Of a stretch of 64,000 bases of DNA, positions 48,181-59,579 are shown in pieces (the first letter of the stretch is position 1; each line of letters opens with the position of its first letter). Made by a program: the position numbers and the translations under genes. A model generated the notes under the pieces. That model ran no database searches, was not told the DNA's origin, and worked only from the letters and a program-made list of their open reading frames with translations. Origin of the DNA: Suillus spraguei (Eukaryota; Basidiomycota; Agaricomycetes; Boletales; Suillaceae); contig JABCPU010000234.1 in the NCBI GenBank assembly GCA_016800925.1, positions 43,323-107,322 on the forward strand, written 5' to 3'.

Positions 48181-48679
48181 GACTCTTGACTCTTGACGAG
48201 CCTTACAAGTTAAAAATTTATGAGGTCCCTGATTGACACGGGCCGAAAAAGCAATAAATTTTGAGTCTGAACGTCTACGGGACAATAAAATTGCCCTGAC
48301 TTGGGACGAAGACTGAGGTAATTCTAATTCACCATCATTAGAAGCAGGTTCAACATGATTGGCATTACCACTAAGGATACATGAAGTTTCTAGAAACACA
48401 GAAGGCAATCAGCAGATACTAAAAAAAAGAGAACAATGAGACACTGTCACCACCTTGAAGGTCAGACATGAGGATTGGAGACCGCAGGTTCATCTTCCCA
48501 TAAAACGGTGGCCACGCAGCAATCCAGTTCAAACATAATAGTGAGACCATACGTGACCTCGAACTCGACATCGGTAGTGAAAGTACGGCAATGAATCACC
48601 GAGACCATGGAGATTTCAGCGAAACGCGAACTTCCACTCTCTTATGGTAGTGGGAATAAATCTACATGACACATTAGAA
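48181..48679. other. Interval right of the tRNA-like array
   Basis: A short minus-strand ORF (48408-48103) spans the last repeat and adjacent DNA. No family is recognised. Confidence 0.35.
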
Positions 48680-48790
48680 TGGTCGCACAGGGTGTTCAGA
48701 GGCCAATGGAAGCACTTACTTACTAGGAAGGTTCCGAGAAGTGGAAGCCTTGGAAGTAGAGCACGGTGGTCTGGCTTTCCATACTAAGTG
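48680..48790 (-). repeat. Right arm of the 110-bp inverted repeat
   Basis: The reverse complement of 46331-46440, with a 9-bp difference in the middle. In minus orientation it reads MESQTTVLYFQGFHFSEPS followed by GTAAGT, which looks like an exon end. It encloses the tRNA-like array together with the left arm. Confidence 0.6.
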
Positions 48791-49700
48791 TAAACAGGAT
48801 TTCAGAATGTGTCATGCTCAAAAAGCCCGACAACTCTCAGTCACATGCACTTAGAGACAACATTTTGTTAACAGGCGGCGGACTATATCATGCAAACACT
48901 CACAGTATCCTGTGTTCTTGCTAATCATGCATCGCACACGATGCTTGACTCATTTCCGACGTTTTGATGGACCAGGGGGTGTCCGATTCGAGCTGGCTAT
49001 CGCTTTTGATTTGAAATTCATCCGATATGCGCTTTCTGGATATGCCAATATGTAACACGCCAATGTTGGGCCTCTGAGGAGGGAAGGATGGCAACGGTAA
49101 TACAAGAGGGGAAGGAGCTTGGCGGCAGCATTCCAGATGCGCAGCAGAAAGAATGGGTCAATCCATGCATCGAGTATGGATCGATTTGTTCTTTCTGACA
49201 GGCTGACAGCATGTGAGAATAGCAAAATAAGTGAGTCTCAGCGGACGTGGTAAGCAACGCTGAGGTAAAACTGGATACGAGGATAACAATATTAAGTACC
49301 AATATCAAGATGTCCGTGACGGAAAGAAGCAACCGGTAACTTACAATACGGGTGGAGGTAATGCAAGGTGTCGAAGGTGCCAAGAAGCATTAAGAACTCA
49401 TAAAAGGAGAACAATACTTACCCCCTCCGGAGCTGGCAACATCCATGCAGTTCTTATCGCCAATGGAGATTAGCCATATTTTCAAGCTATAATATCATTC
49501 TGATGGCAACCCAGTCAGAATGGACTATTACCTTGCTTATTCTGTGATGGCATCAGGTTCCCGCTCCTAGTTAGTGATAAACATCAGTGTTACTAATAAG
49601 TAACGGGACGCAGGTGTGACTTGGTTCAACGGTCGAGTAGATCCTGGGCAGAAGTACATAAGACGGAAAAAAATCAAGTTCCGTCTTTATCAAAAAATCA
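48791..49700 (-). other. Possible decayed spliced gene, unidentified
   Basis: Minus ORF 49383-49018 starts MAPSTPCITSTRIVSYRLL and contains the hydrophobic run VTDILILVLNIVILVSSF. A GT donor-like site sits downstream near 49238. A second minus ORF (49225-48950) overlaps in another frame. These could be exons of a membrane protein whose further exon is the right arm, but the model is not convincing. Confidence 0.3.
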
Positions 49701-49810
49701 TGACAAGAGTGGGATTTGAACCCACGCCCTCTTACGAGGATGAGAAACCTGAGCCTATCAGGCAAGCTTTCGCTTGAGTCACACGCCATAGACCGCTCGG
49801 CCATCTTGCC
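49701..49810 (-). tRNA. tRNA-Leu(CAA) with a 19-nt intron
   Basis: On the minus strand from 49810 a type-II tRNA folds well. The acceptor stem GGCAAGA pairs with TCTTGTC (one G-T wobble) with discriminator A. The D-arm is GCCGAGCGGTC…GGC and the anticodon loop is CTCAAG|C with anticodon CAA. The long variable arm is around CATCCTCGTAAGAGGG and the T-arm is GTGGGTTCAAATCCCAC. The 19-nt intron sits at the canonical place after base 37. The anticodon stem TGTGA/TCAGG has one mismatch (G28-G42). TTTTTT follows 5-10 nt downstream as a Pol III terminator. Leu-CAA genes commonly carry introns in fungi. Confidence 0.9.
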
Positions 49811-50587
49811 ATCTATCTCTGATCCGCAACTTGCCAAACAGTACTAGCCCGAAACGAGTGCTCAGAAACTAGTTTCCCTTTGTCAGACCATAGGGAACAC
49901 AGTTGACACGAAACCGACTTATATCGAGGCCATTCCTCTCGACTGTGCGTGGACGAAGAAGGGAGGTAATCATTTGCAAGCCGGATCGTGACAAGCTGCA
50001 AAGCACGAGCAGTTAGACAGAGTTGACATTTATAAATGAGCGGACGTCGTTGACAGATATCCGAACAGTACTCACATTGCTTGGGGTTTATCACTACATC
50101 GACAAAGGACGTTATAGTTGGCATACGCGTAAGGAGTTACCTTCACCCTCAAGTAGGCTGTTCTGGCAAGTGGTCAATCGATATTATTCATCGTTGCGAC
50201 TATCATTGAAGGCAGAATGTCTAACCAACCGACACAGACGCATGAGTAGCAAGTCCAAGGTGTCGTGAGGGGAATGCGGCCGAAGGACAAGGTTAGTCGG
50301 AGGTGGTGCATCAACCGCCATCGCATGGACTGACAGACATGCCCAAACTTTCGGACGATATGTTCAGGCGTGACGATGGAGAGATTATGTGTATTCGGCC
50401 ACGTCCATCTGAATAAATAGCTGCATTGTAGCATATACACGGCTCTACAACTTAAGGGGGATGTGAAAGAGTACAGTGAAATGAATGATTACGGAGAAAT
50501 ATAGTGTCAAGAGCAACGGAAGGGAAGCGGGAGACTACAGACGTCAGTAAACGCAACGACATGAAAGAATTAAACATACATGATGCG
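49811..50587. other. Interval between tRNA-Leu and the HMG-box gene
   Basis: Minus-strand ORFs at 50124-49813 and 50440-50174 might be exons of a small gene (a GTGAGT donor near 50074 and a GCAG acceptor near 49997 are present), but no protein family is recognised. The last 130 bp are the 3' flank of the HMG-box gene. Confidence 0.35.
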
Positions 50588-51095
50588 CTAGTCATCGCTG
50601 GCATCGCCGGTATTCTCGGCGTCACTTGATGGTGGTGGGGTCTGTTTCTTCTTGCGGCCAGCTTTAGGTGCGCCGGCTGCAGCCTTTGGCTTCTTGGGCT
50701 TTGGCTCCTTGCCGCGGTTTGGGTTCTCAGGTGCATCCCGCCACATCGCTGCAATCTGGGAGGTGTGTCAGACATGAAAGGGAAGCATATATGCGCATAT
50801 ACGCACCTCGGACATGGCTTCTTTGATGGGTGCGCCGGGATGTGCATCCTTCCACTCTTTCATATGGGCTTGTACGAAGAGGTTGTATGCGCTTGGTGCG
50901 CGTTTTGGTTTGTCCTCTTTGTCTGTGATGAAGTAGGTAGGTAACGAAGAAGAAATATAAAGGGACGACGAACCAGCCTTAGAGGTCTTGGCATTAGCGC
51001 GTTTTGTTGCAGCCTTTGTTGTTGATTCTTTACGACAATGAGCGAATGTCTATAGCGCAGTACGTGTTAAACTTACCTGTTGCTGATTTTGCCAT
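50588..51095 (-). CDS. Small HMG-box chromatin protein
   Basis: The four exons are 51095-51077, 51027-50974, 50922-50807 and 50755-50588 (GT-AG introns, 357 nt, 118 residues). The N-terminus is Lys/Ala/Thr-rich. The box starts KRAPSAYNLFVQAHMKEWKD, continues APIKEAMSEIAAMWRDAPEN, and is followed by a basic Lys/Pro-rich tail and an acidic end (SDAENTGDASDD). This fits nuclear HMG-box/YABBY-like proteins of basidiomycetes that bend or bind DNA non-specifically. The start is the only ATG giving the full basic N-terminus. It is divergent from the glycoprotein gene at 51337, with 241 bp between starts. Confidence 0.85.
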
Positions 51096-51336
51096 GATGG
51101 TTAGGATGAGGGTGAATTTTGTTGATTGATTTGAAGGTTATCGATCTTTAAACATGGTCGCGTCGGGGTTTAAACGCGACGTGTTATTTGTCACGTGGTG
51201 TAGCTGGTCAGTGCACCTCGGGGATAGCCGAAACCTATTTGAGGTGGATGGTTTGACAGTTTGACAGATCCCATCAACCTTTCTTTATTTCATAGCGCTC
51301 GTCGTTCCAAATTAGTCCTCAACCCTGTTAGAGATC
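51096..51336. promoter_or_regulatory. Shared divergent promoter of the HMG-box and glycoprotein genes
   Basis: This 241-bp region between two start codons holds an inverted repeat GTCGCGT (51157-51163)/ACGCGAC (51174-51180) around GTTTAAAC-like DNA and an E-box CACGTG at 51192-51197. No clear TATA box is seen on either side. The regulatory role is inferred from position and symmetry. Confidence 0.5.
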
Positions 51337-52612
51337 ATGTCTCCGTCCGCTCTTTCATCTGCCCTCCTCGCTGTTGCAGCTATCACATTGGTGAACGCTC
51401 AGCCTGACCCTGCTGACCCCACTCCCCTCGTTAACAAGCACTATGCTTACCCGTCTGGCATTGTGAGTGCTTTCATAAGGCGATGTGTGATAGACTGGAA
51501 CTCATGGTTTATCTTTAGCCTTACCAAGTCGACTATAATACTGCTGCTAATCGCGGTCCCCAAGTCGGTTACAATATTTGTAACTCCACAACTGAGAACC
51601 AGAACTCTATGTGTCAAACTTCATTCGTGAACCACATAGACGGTCAGTTTCGCCGTCTTTTAATTGATTCACGATCTCTAAAATCATCCAGACTTCTGCC
51701 TTTGGGCTCCCCCACAGCCCAACTCCACCATTGGTGACACCGAAGGTCAAGAAGTCGCCTGGTGCACAAAGCCGGGACACGGTACTCGTCTTATCCCCGC
51801 CGGCGCTCTCCAAGGCGTACAACTCATCAAGACCCCCAACTACATCCAAATTGCCGGTTTCATTGACCAGACTCAAGTCAACATTGCTGCTAGTGACTAC
51901 GGAGGCGAGTTGGATCCCCACGGTGCTGATCTTGTGAGCAAAAGTTACTATGAAATATCTCTCGTGGAGGGGCCTTGACATAATTTATAGCGTGGTAACC
52001 CTCTCGGTGGTCTCATGTACTCCAACGCGTTTCCCAGTAACGGCGGTAACAATGACTCATACCAACAAGTTATTGACTGGACAAAGTGTGTTATTTTTCC
52101 TGCCTCTTGTCCATATGTCTCATGTTCCTTTCAGTTTCATGGGTGGTGGCGGCTTTTGCATCAAAGTCTGCGACCCCGCCGGCCAGAATCAACAGGCCCT
52201 TTGCCAGAACATCTATGACCGCCTCGGGTGCGCGTACAATGCACCCAACAACGCACAGAAGGATGTTTTCGAGGTCTGCGACGGTGACGACATGTCCCCT
52301 GTCGGTGTCTACACCACCAACGGCGCTACTTCGACCTACTACCAACCCGCCGAGTCTCTTGGTCCCATTACCACCGTGCCATACATCCCTACACCTGCTG
52401 CAAGCTCGAACTGTGTGTCGTACACAAGCACATCACTATACACTGGTCTGTCAACGCCATCGGGCGCTAGCGCGAGTTCAGTTTCAAACTCTACCACAAG
52501 CGGCACCAGTTCCAGCGCACCACCAGCTAAAAGTGGTGGTGCTGCTACCATGGGCGTATCACTTGGTTCTGGACTTGTAGGTGTGGTATTCGCGATGGCG
52601 TTCCTGTCGTGA
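51337..52612 (+). CDS. Secreted GPI-type glycoprotein, macrophage-activating-glycoprotein-like
   Basis: The exons are 51337-51462, 51519-51642, 51692-51933, 51991-52085 and 52135-52612 (all GT-AG; 1065 nt, 354 residues). A signal peptide MSPSALSSALLAVAAITLVNA is followed by QPDPADPTPL. The domain body contains YQVDYNTAANRGPQVGYNIC, WAPPQPNSTIGDTEGQEVAW, FMGGGGFCIKVCDPAGQNQQ and CDGDDMSPVGVYTT. A Ser/Thr-rich stalk and a C-terminal hydrophobic segment (GVSLGSGLVGVVFAMAFL) fit GPI anchoring at the cell surface. The conserved cysteines suggest disulfides. The family is widespread in mushrooms; its cellular role is not established. No damage is seen. Confidence 0.85.
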
Positions 52613-52973
52613 GGCGGCGCTGGTGTCATCTGGATTGATAGGGGAGAGTAGTCGTGCATTCGCATAACGTATTTTTCCTAACGATCATTTTGTATCGTAC
52701 TTCATAATGCCACGCCGCACGCGTTTTGGTTGAGTGTTGGTCGTATATTCCTTCATTGCATCGAGATTAGAATAATACCCATGTTTTAATGATATGAGTG
52801 TACAGCGAGAGACAGGGTGCTTTGGGTTTTATTAATTTTGTGGTCCAGACTACCCGTATGCGCGCTTGAGCACTGGTCACGAGACTATCATGGCCCCCAT
52901 ATATAGTACATGATCACCTGATACACTACGAGTTGATTTCACCTTTAACTTGTGAGTTGGAGTACGATGATAA
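52613..52973. other. Intergenic region
   Basis: This covers the 3' flank of the glycoprotein gene and the 5' flank of the F-box pseudogene. No further feature is seen. Confidence 0.5.
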
Positions 52974-54580
52974 ATGAAATCTAAGACAGGACTCCTCTCT
53001 CTCGCTGAAGAAATCCAATTTTACATTCTGCGTTTCCTTCCCTATCGAGATATTCTTCGATGCACATCTGTGAGCCGCGATCCAGTTTCTGTGTCGACTC
53101 GTCATCCGAGTTATTGTCCAACATATGAAATTTATTCTGACAATTCTCTTGCAGGTATGTAAGGCCCTTCGCCAGACATACGTGTCCTCCTCCGAGCTAC
53201 AGTATATCGTTGAACTTGGCGGCCAATGTTTGATTCCTGTCCCCAACGCAGACTTGGACAACCACACATCTGTTCCCGAACGCCTACAACACTTAAGGGA
53301 CAAGGCTCACGCTTGGTTTAGAGTTGATATCCTCTCTGCCAAAACAATCTCTTTACCAGAGCTACCTCAACTTAGGTTCATAGCCGATGGACATCTTTGC
53401 TCGTGGGACAAAGAAGAGGATACGGCCACAATCAATCCAATACTCCCAAAGCCCTCACAACAAACAATCGAGCGTAACTGGCTTCCAGGAACGTTGTGTA
53501 CAGTTCCAAACTCAGAAAAACTCTGCGTGTTAATGGACCCAGCACAAAACCTGATCGCCGTCGTTTATACGATTGATGACGAGACACTTTTCATCAACCT
53601 CAGAACCCTGGATGACAATAGTCCTCACCCCCAAGCTGCTGGACCAACACTTTCTGTGTCGAAGCTTGCCGGATACGAGAACATGTATTCAGACAGTGCG
53701 ATGCTCAAGGTTATGGGGAGGCATATCGGTCTGCTGTGTGTTTCTTCAGACTACCGGACGTGGCAGTTGCAGATTTGGGACTGGCAGCACTCAACGAGTC
53801 CATATGTGAGCCTTGGTCAGAAACCGTTGAGAGACTCCACAGCTGACTCTCGATTAGAGTGTTTTCAATGACAACCATCGACACTCGATTGACTTTTGTT
53901 TCCTCGGAATAGAATGCTCGTTGTCGTCGACGATTTGAAGCTCTATTCAATCGAGGATACATCCCAGACACCAAAATTGAAATTGCTGGCGTCTTTTGTG
54001 CTGCCCGTCCTAATGGGCAATGTAACGTGTCTCCTTCCAGCGGATGGTATTCCGTATAGCTCGCAACCGCAAATGCAAGCCCAACAAACAACGTACACCT
54101 CCGATCCTAAACACCGGCTATTTTCCATTATCACATCCACTCGGATTACGTCGTCCATTATTTTTCTTCGATCTTATCGAAATGCCAGTAGCGACGCCAA
54201 TACCATGGAAATGCTGAGGCCCTTTAAATACTCGCATTTTCCAGCACCCGAGTTTGGAATCGGGTTGCGAAGTTCACCTTAGCGGGAATCGAGTTTTACT
54301 GCTATGCCCAATTCGCGACCCATACTCGGAATGCAACTCACTCTCAAGACGCAAGCTAATGTTCAACGGCAAATATAAGTTACATATCATGGACTTCAGT
54401 CCGCTAGCTGTGGCGAACAGGCAGGGTCTAGGACGAATGGTGGGAAAGCCATCTACATTTAACGTTGCTGATCCAAAGTGCGCACGTAAGGGTTATGAGG
54501 AGCGCTTGACGACTTTCCTACCTTATGTCGAGGTAGTATTGGACAGAAAGTTTTGTCTTGGCTATTTGGAGAAGTGGTGA
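52974..54580 (+). pseudogene. F-box protein paralogue 1 (broken)
   Basis: The F-box exon is MKSKTGLLSLAEEIQFYILR then FLPYRDILRCTS (52974-53069). An intron follows (53070-53154), then a long exon from VCKALRQTYVSSSELQYIVE to WQLQIWDWQHSTSPY, an intron with GTGAGC donor and TTAG acceptor (about 53804-53857), and SVFNDNHRHSIDFCFLG. Compared with paralogue 2, 4 nt are missing near 53910, another shift lies near 54150 and a TGA replaces Trp near 54207. The remaining C-terminal part is CEVHLSGNRVLLL and LHIMDFSPLAVANRQGLGRM. F-box proteins recruit substrates to SCF ubiquitin ligases; this copy cannot make a full protein. Confidence 0.8.
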
Positions 54581-54864
54581 TAGATTAAGATGGAATTTAT
54601 TTGCTCTCGTGCTCGGACAAGCTCGAGGTTATTAACCTTTATAATAACTCATGACAAATTGTTTAGACTCTAACACCTAGGCTATGTGTTACTCATGCAG
54701 ATCTCGGACCTTCCTGAAATCATGCCTTTTTGCGTTTTCCGGTCACTCAGCTCATTTATAAATGGAATGCTCTAACAGTAAGTCCAAGGCAGTACATAGG
54801 GAGTTTAAGCAACCTTGAAGCCTATCAACGATCTATCTTCATAACCAGCTACTAATCGTCCGCT
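54581..54864. other. Short spacer between convergent F-box copies
   Basis: This is the 3' flank of both genes; no other feature is seen. Confidence 0.5.
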
Positions 54865-56497
54865 CTAAACATCGATGACCTCAAGTGTGGTCAACGTACG
54901 CGTCCAATCTGTGTTGAGTAAGTGAATTCTATCCTTATTGATCCACATAGCTTTTAACTTGTCAAAACTGAACTTCCGGTCAGATACAACCTCGACATAA
55001 GGTAGGGACGTTAAATCGTCAAGCTCTCCCCAAGCTTGTCAGTGAAATTAATGGTAGACGTCTCTTTCACCACTCGTCCCAGACCCCGTCTGTTCATCGC
55101 AGCTAGCGGGCTGAAGTCCATCATATGCAACACATGCTCGTTGAGGTTCAAGGCTGATGCGTCGACCGGGAATGCCTGCAGAACCCGATTCCCGCTAACG
55201 TGAACTTTGCATGAATAATGGTGCTCAAAAATACGAGCGTTTGAAGGGCCCCAATGGTTCCACGGTATTGGTGTTGCTGCAGCTGTTCCGTCTATATTGA
55301 AGAAAACCCTCGTGGAAATGATGAAGACTCGAGTGGGAAAGGATGCGATAAGGCATATTAGTCGATGGTTAGCGTCCGGGGTGTACATCGTTTGTTGGAC
55401 ATGTGACAGTGAGCGGTGCTCAATATCATCCATCGGAAGGAGACACTGTATGTACGACAATGGGAGGGGCGACAGGAAGCACGCCAATAATTGTGGCGTC
55501 TTGGATATGTCCTCGATTGAATAAAGCTTCAAATTGTTATCAGCGACAACCAGTATTCTATTGTTTCCGAGGAAACAAAAACCGATTCCGTGTAGTGTTT
55601 TGATGCTGATGACGCTCTAGATCGAGAATCAATTGTCACGACTTTCAGTAATTTTTGACCAAGGCTCACATTGGATGTCGTTGACTGTTGCCAGTCCCAA
55701 ATCTGCAGCTGCCACATGTTTTCGCAGTAGATTTCGGTTCCATGATCATCCGTCACCTCGACGGAGCGCTGCAAAGCGAGATGTCTCCCAAAACCTCTCA
55801 ATTTTGCACTTGCTGTTTGAATGCGGCTGTCGTTGTATTCGAGCAGCCCTGACAGATACAGTGTCCGTCCAGCAGCTTGAGGGTGATCGCTATCACAATC
55901 CAGTGCTCCAAGGTCGATGTAGAGTGTCTCGTGATCGACCTTATACACGACGGCTTTCAGGTTTTGGGCGGGATCCATGAGTACATCGAGATTAGTTGAA
56001 TTTGAAACCGAACACAACATTCCTGGAGACCAATTGCGCTGGATTGTTCGTTGTGAGGGTTTGGGGAGTATTGGAATGATGGTGGCCAAGTCTTCATTTT
56101 GGTCCCATACGTAGAGATGCCCATCAGCGACGTATATTTGCTCAGAGTACAATGGAGCGGTGACTGTTTCAAAAGAGCGAAAATCGACGTTGAACCATGC
56201 ATGAGCTTTATCCCTTAAGCGCTGTAGGCGCTTGGAAATAGGACTGTGATCGTGCGAGTTGGGGACAGGGAGCAACCCTTGGCCGCTGAATTCAACGATG
56301 TACTGGAGCTCGGAGGAAGACAGGTACATCTGGCGAAGGGCCTTGCATACCTGCAAGGGGACTATCAGTATATACTGTGCAGATCAACAATTATGACCCA
56401 CAGATGCACACCGAAGAATATCTCGGCAAGACAGGAAGCTCATAACGTATAACTGAAGTTCTTCAGCAAGACTTTTAAACCCTGCTTTAGGCCGCAT
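54865..56497 (-). CDS. F-box protein paralogue 2, C-terminally truncated by a frameshift
   Basis: The start at 56497 (MRPKAGFKSLAEELQLYVMS) aligns residue by residue with paralogue 1; an upstream in-frame ATG at 56515 is the alternative. The F-box exon ends LSCRDILRCAS, then an intron, then VCKALRQMYLSSSELQYIVE through WQLQIWDWQQSTTSN (to about 55677). A GTGAGC-TAG intron follows, then SVISIKTLHGIGFCFLGNNR, LKLYSIEDISKTPQLLACFL and MMDFSPLAAMNRRGLGRVV. A one-base deletion near 55015 brings a stop at 55011. The lost frame stays open for about 48 more codons to 54865 (SLPYVEVVSDRKFS…TTLEVIDV). It is tail-to-tail with paralogue 1. Probable role: substrate receptor of an SCF ligase. Confidence 0.75.
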
Positions 56498-56515
56498 TTC
56501 GTGGACTACTCTCAT

Positions 56516-58484
56516 CACCAGGTGAGATGAGCAAGTGGTCGTCTCGACCTTTCTGATACGAGTGAGAAGTCATTGAGCGCCCAGTATAGAAACTTAACCT
56601 TATATAAATGCCGTAAATCGGTGTGACGAGATACCCTGGGACTGGTTGCTGATCAGTAGTCTGAGTATGTCAGTCCTCATGCATGGGAGTACAGATTAGA
56701 TCGTGGAACTACGATACAACCATAAAAATAGTTTGACTGACACCGATGACAACCTCTGCAGAAGCACAGAAATAAGATACACATCAAAGTAAGGTGTTAT
56801 GACAAAGTAGAAAGGACGGTACGTTACCATCAGTCTAATGTTCCAAGCATGGGAAGACTGCTTTGCGCGCCCTAGGATACTCGTATCCATTGCTAGACAG
56901 TAAAAAGCAGAGAGGATGCTGCCGCACCGAGAGGTTCGAAGGTTCAACATTCTGCAAATTGAGAACGAACATAAAAGACTTACCTTTCACTGTAAGTGTT
57001 ATCCAGAGACGTTGAACAGCCAGGAGGAAATACAAGATACATACCGTAACTCAAGTATTAGCTCTTGAGCTCACCCTTTCTCATCACTGTCAAGGGTCGA
57101 TTAGAAGACTGGTTAGATAGGGCAAGATTGAGCATGTTTTATAATGTCTGCGGCATCTTCAGCTGTTATTATGCAGTGGCTCGAGAAATGCACTCATAGA
57201 GAACACTATTCTTCACTAGACAGTGAATATGTTCTGAATCGGACACGTAGCGCAGACTGGTAGCGGCACCACGACGGTGGAACGCGATGCGGCTAGCACA
57301 CTAGTAGTCTAAGGACTACACAGAAGACCAAACCCTACATCATCGTGGGTGACCGTCGAGACTCTGCATGGCAGAGGAAAAGTCAAACTTTCAAGTCCGC
57401 TATAACAGTTCGCCTTGATCAGAGGGCGATGCATGATGCATGATGATCGGACGGTCCACGTAATGCCAACTGAGCAAATGAGTAACCTGACCATAGGATC
57501 GTACCTTGTGAGCACGCTCTCAACCTTCGGTCCTTGCGCGATCTACTGTCTTTCCGAGTCATAGCAAGTGTTACAATGACTTATTTGAAATTTGAACAGG
57601 TTACGGTTATTGCCCACGTATTACGCCAGCATGCGGACTTTGAAATCACACACAATGAATCTGGTATGTACAGCTGCTAGCAGCCAATTATAGCGGCAGC
57701 AGTATATGCACAGCAGGCATACTGTGCTATGCATCACCCTTTTTTTTTGTCTATTTTTCACCCATAAACTTACTCAGGTCCACGGTCAAACTCACCGCGA
57801 AGGGAATTCACCTCCGGAAAAGCACTTGGCCCGTGGCTAAAGGATCAAGCCACCTAGAGCCTACTAGTAGAATGGCCTGTGAAGGTGAGACATAGGACGT
57901 TGGGGCGGTCTCTTCAAAAACACAACTCATGGTTAAGTAATGATGCCACTGTTGTCTCAATCGTTTTCTCTTCCTTACAGGCATTCCTAAAGGGATTTAG
58001 GCCCTTGGGCGGACCCAAAAGCAGACTCCTAGCTCTACTACACTTTCTAGGCTTAATGTGTTATTAGATAGGGTCGATATGATAAATCATGCCGTAATAG
58101 ATCAGGTCCTTTTACCGTCCGAGTCCGTTCTTGAGGACCTCTGAAGTCTATGCTTCATGACGGAAGAAGCATGATTGAGATTCTACCCATGTTACTTTTA
58201 GAGATACATGAAAAGATGGTGCGATAGACACTGTGTGTGCCGATTTTTCTATTCATCACTGAAACAAATGGATCGCCTGTAAGATGTTCCAACTGCTCGC
58301 CTAAGACTCGGTCTCTATTCGTACAGAATAAATACTTGGTAAGAAGCACGTTTCGACATCTATGAACTAGTCCAGGTACAGTAGCGAAGAATGATTGGTA
58401 TAGTTGTAACCGTTATCTCCAATCCCACGCCAGTCCAAGGACTTGAATTTACAACTTCGTGAAACGTTCGAACTTATATTAACT
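56516..58484. other. Intergenic region between F-box copy 2 and phosphomannomutase
   Basis: The 2 kb contain only short ORFs (for example 56950-56696 minus, 57879-58067 plus) without recognisable motifs or consistent splice sites. A nine-base T-run lies at 57740-57750. No RNA gene was seen. Confidence 0.4.
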
Positions 58485-59579
58485 TTATGAGAGGAAGAGT
58501 TCTGTGCAAATTCTCATCGTATCTGCAGGACTCTTAACAGTGTGCCCAACAGTGCGAGGATCACTAAAGATCTCGTAGTCGTTACCCCCCTTTACAGAAA
58601 TTGTCAACAGATGAACATTCGTCGAGTAAGAAACTCGACTCTTACCTTGCTCGTCTTGTCCCCGAAAAAGTGGATTTCTTCGAAGTTATCTTTCTCGACA
58701 TGTCTAAGGCAGTAAGTCTTGTCCCATCCATGTGGAAAGACATCAAATGATATCTGACCGCCGATGGAGAACGTTAGATTCAGTCGTTTGAATTTCTCCC
58801 GAAGGATTTCCACGAAGTCCGCCCTAACGTGGTGTTCCTGCCAGGAATCAGTGATATGATAATGAATGCTTTTCTCATGTTGCTACCTTGTCGTAAGCCT
58901 CGAAATCAATGCGTTCCTGGACACTGCGTAGTCCAGGGATGTCAACACATGTTCAGGGAAGAACACAAAATTGAACCCACGTTGCGTTGCGGCCGATAGG
59001 ACTGACGTTGATCATGCCATTGCGAAACTCGACGAACGTACCACTGTAATTTGCAAGTAAATGGGCAGATCAACAGCGGAAGATCGTAGAAATTCACCGT
59101 TTGATCGGGATATTCAAGTCAGCGATGTGATGCAAGATGAAGTTGACCAGCTCCTGATAGTCCTTTTCGCCTACCATTTTGATGAAAGACTGCGACTCGA
59201 GCGGTTTTCCGAGTCGATACGCAGTAAGGCCGTTCTCAGCGAACCCAAAGTCGAATTCCTCCAGAACTACGAATGGGTATAAGTATCTTAGCAGAGAATG
59301 GAGACAAGCTTCGTACCATTGATATTGCCAACACTGAGCTGTTCAGATATCTTGACAAAATCAGACCCACCAACAAAGCCTATAGCCACCTGCTTTCTGA
59401 GGTTGCGCAAGAGCTGGATTATTTCTGGGGATGCTCTCTGTCGGGAGATCATCATCTCGACATCAAGCGTGGTAGTTGTCGGGAAGTTGGATTACCTGAC
59501 GTGCAGGCGATAACGTCCCATCGACATCGAACAGCACGAGCTTCTTGACGGGCCGTTCAGCGAAATCTGCAGACACCAT
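58485..59579 (-). CDS. SEC53: Phosphomannomutase
   Basis: This enzyme converts mannose-6-phosphate to mannose-1-phosphate for GDP-mannose, protein glycosylation and GPI anchors in the cytosol. The seven exons are 59579-59496, 59413-59317, 59266-59098, 59043-58981, 58923-58887, 58837-58646 and 58589-58485 (747 nt, 248 residues, the normal length). Seen: the HAD-type nucleophile motif [14 protein letters not shown] (residues 15-28), [68 protein letters not shown] and the Mg-binding [16 protein letters not shown]. The first acceptor after exon 1 (59425) would give an in-frame TAA; the next AG 11 nt downstream keeps the frame and was used. The other junctions are canonical. Confidence 0.92.

Noticed and set aside
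53858..53875. Apparent frameshift in F-box copy 1 after the WQLQIWDWQ exon
   Set aside because: Both paralogues show the same break, and a GTGAGC…TTAG or CTAG intron of about 50 nt explains it. The real lesions lie further downstream.
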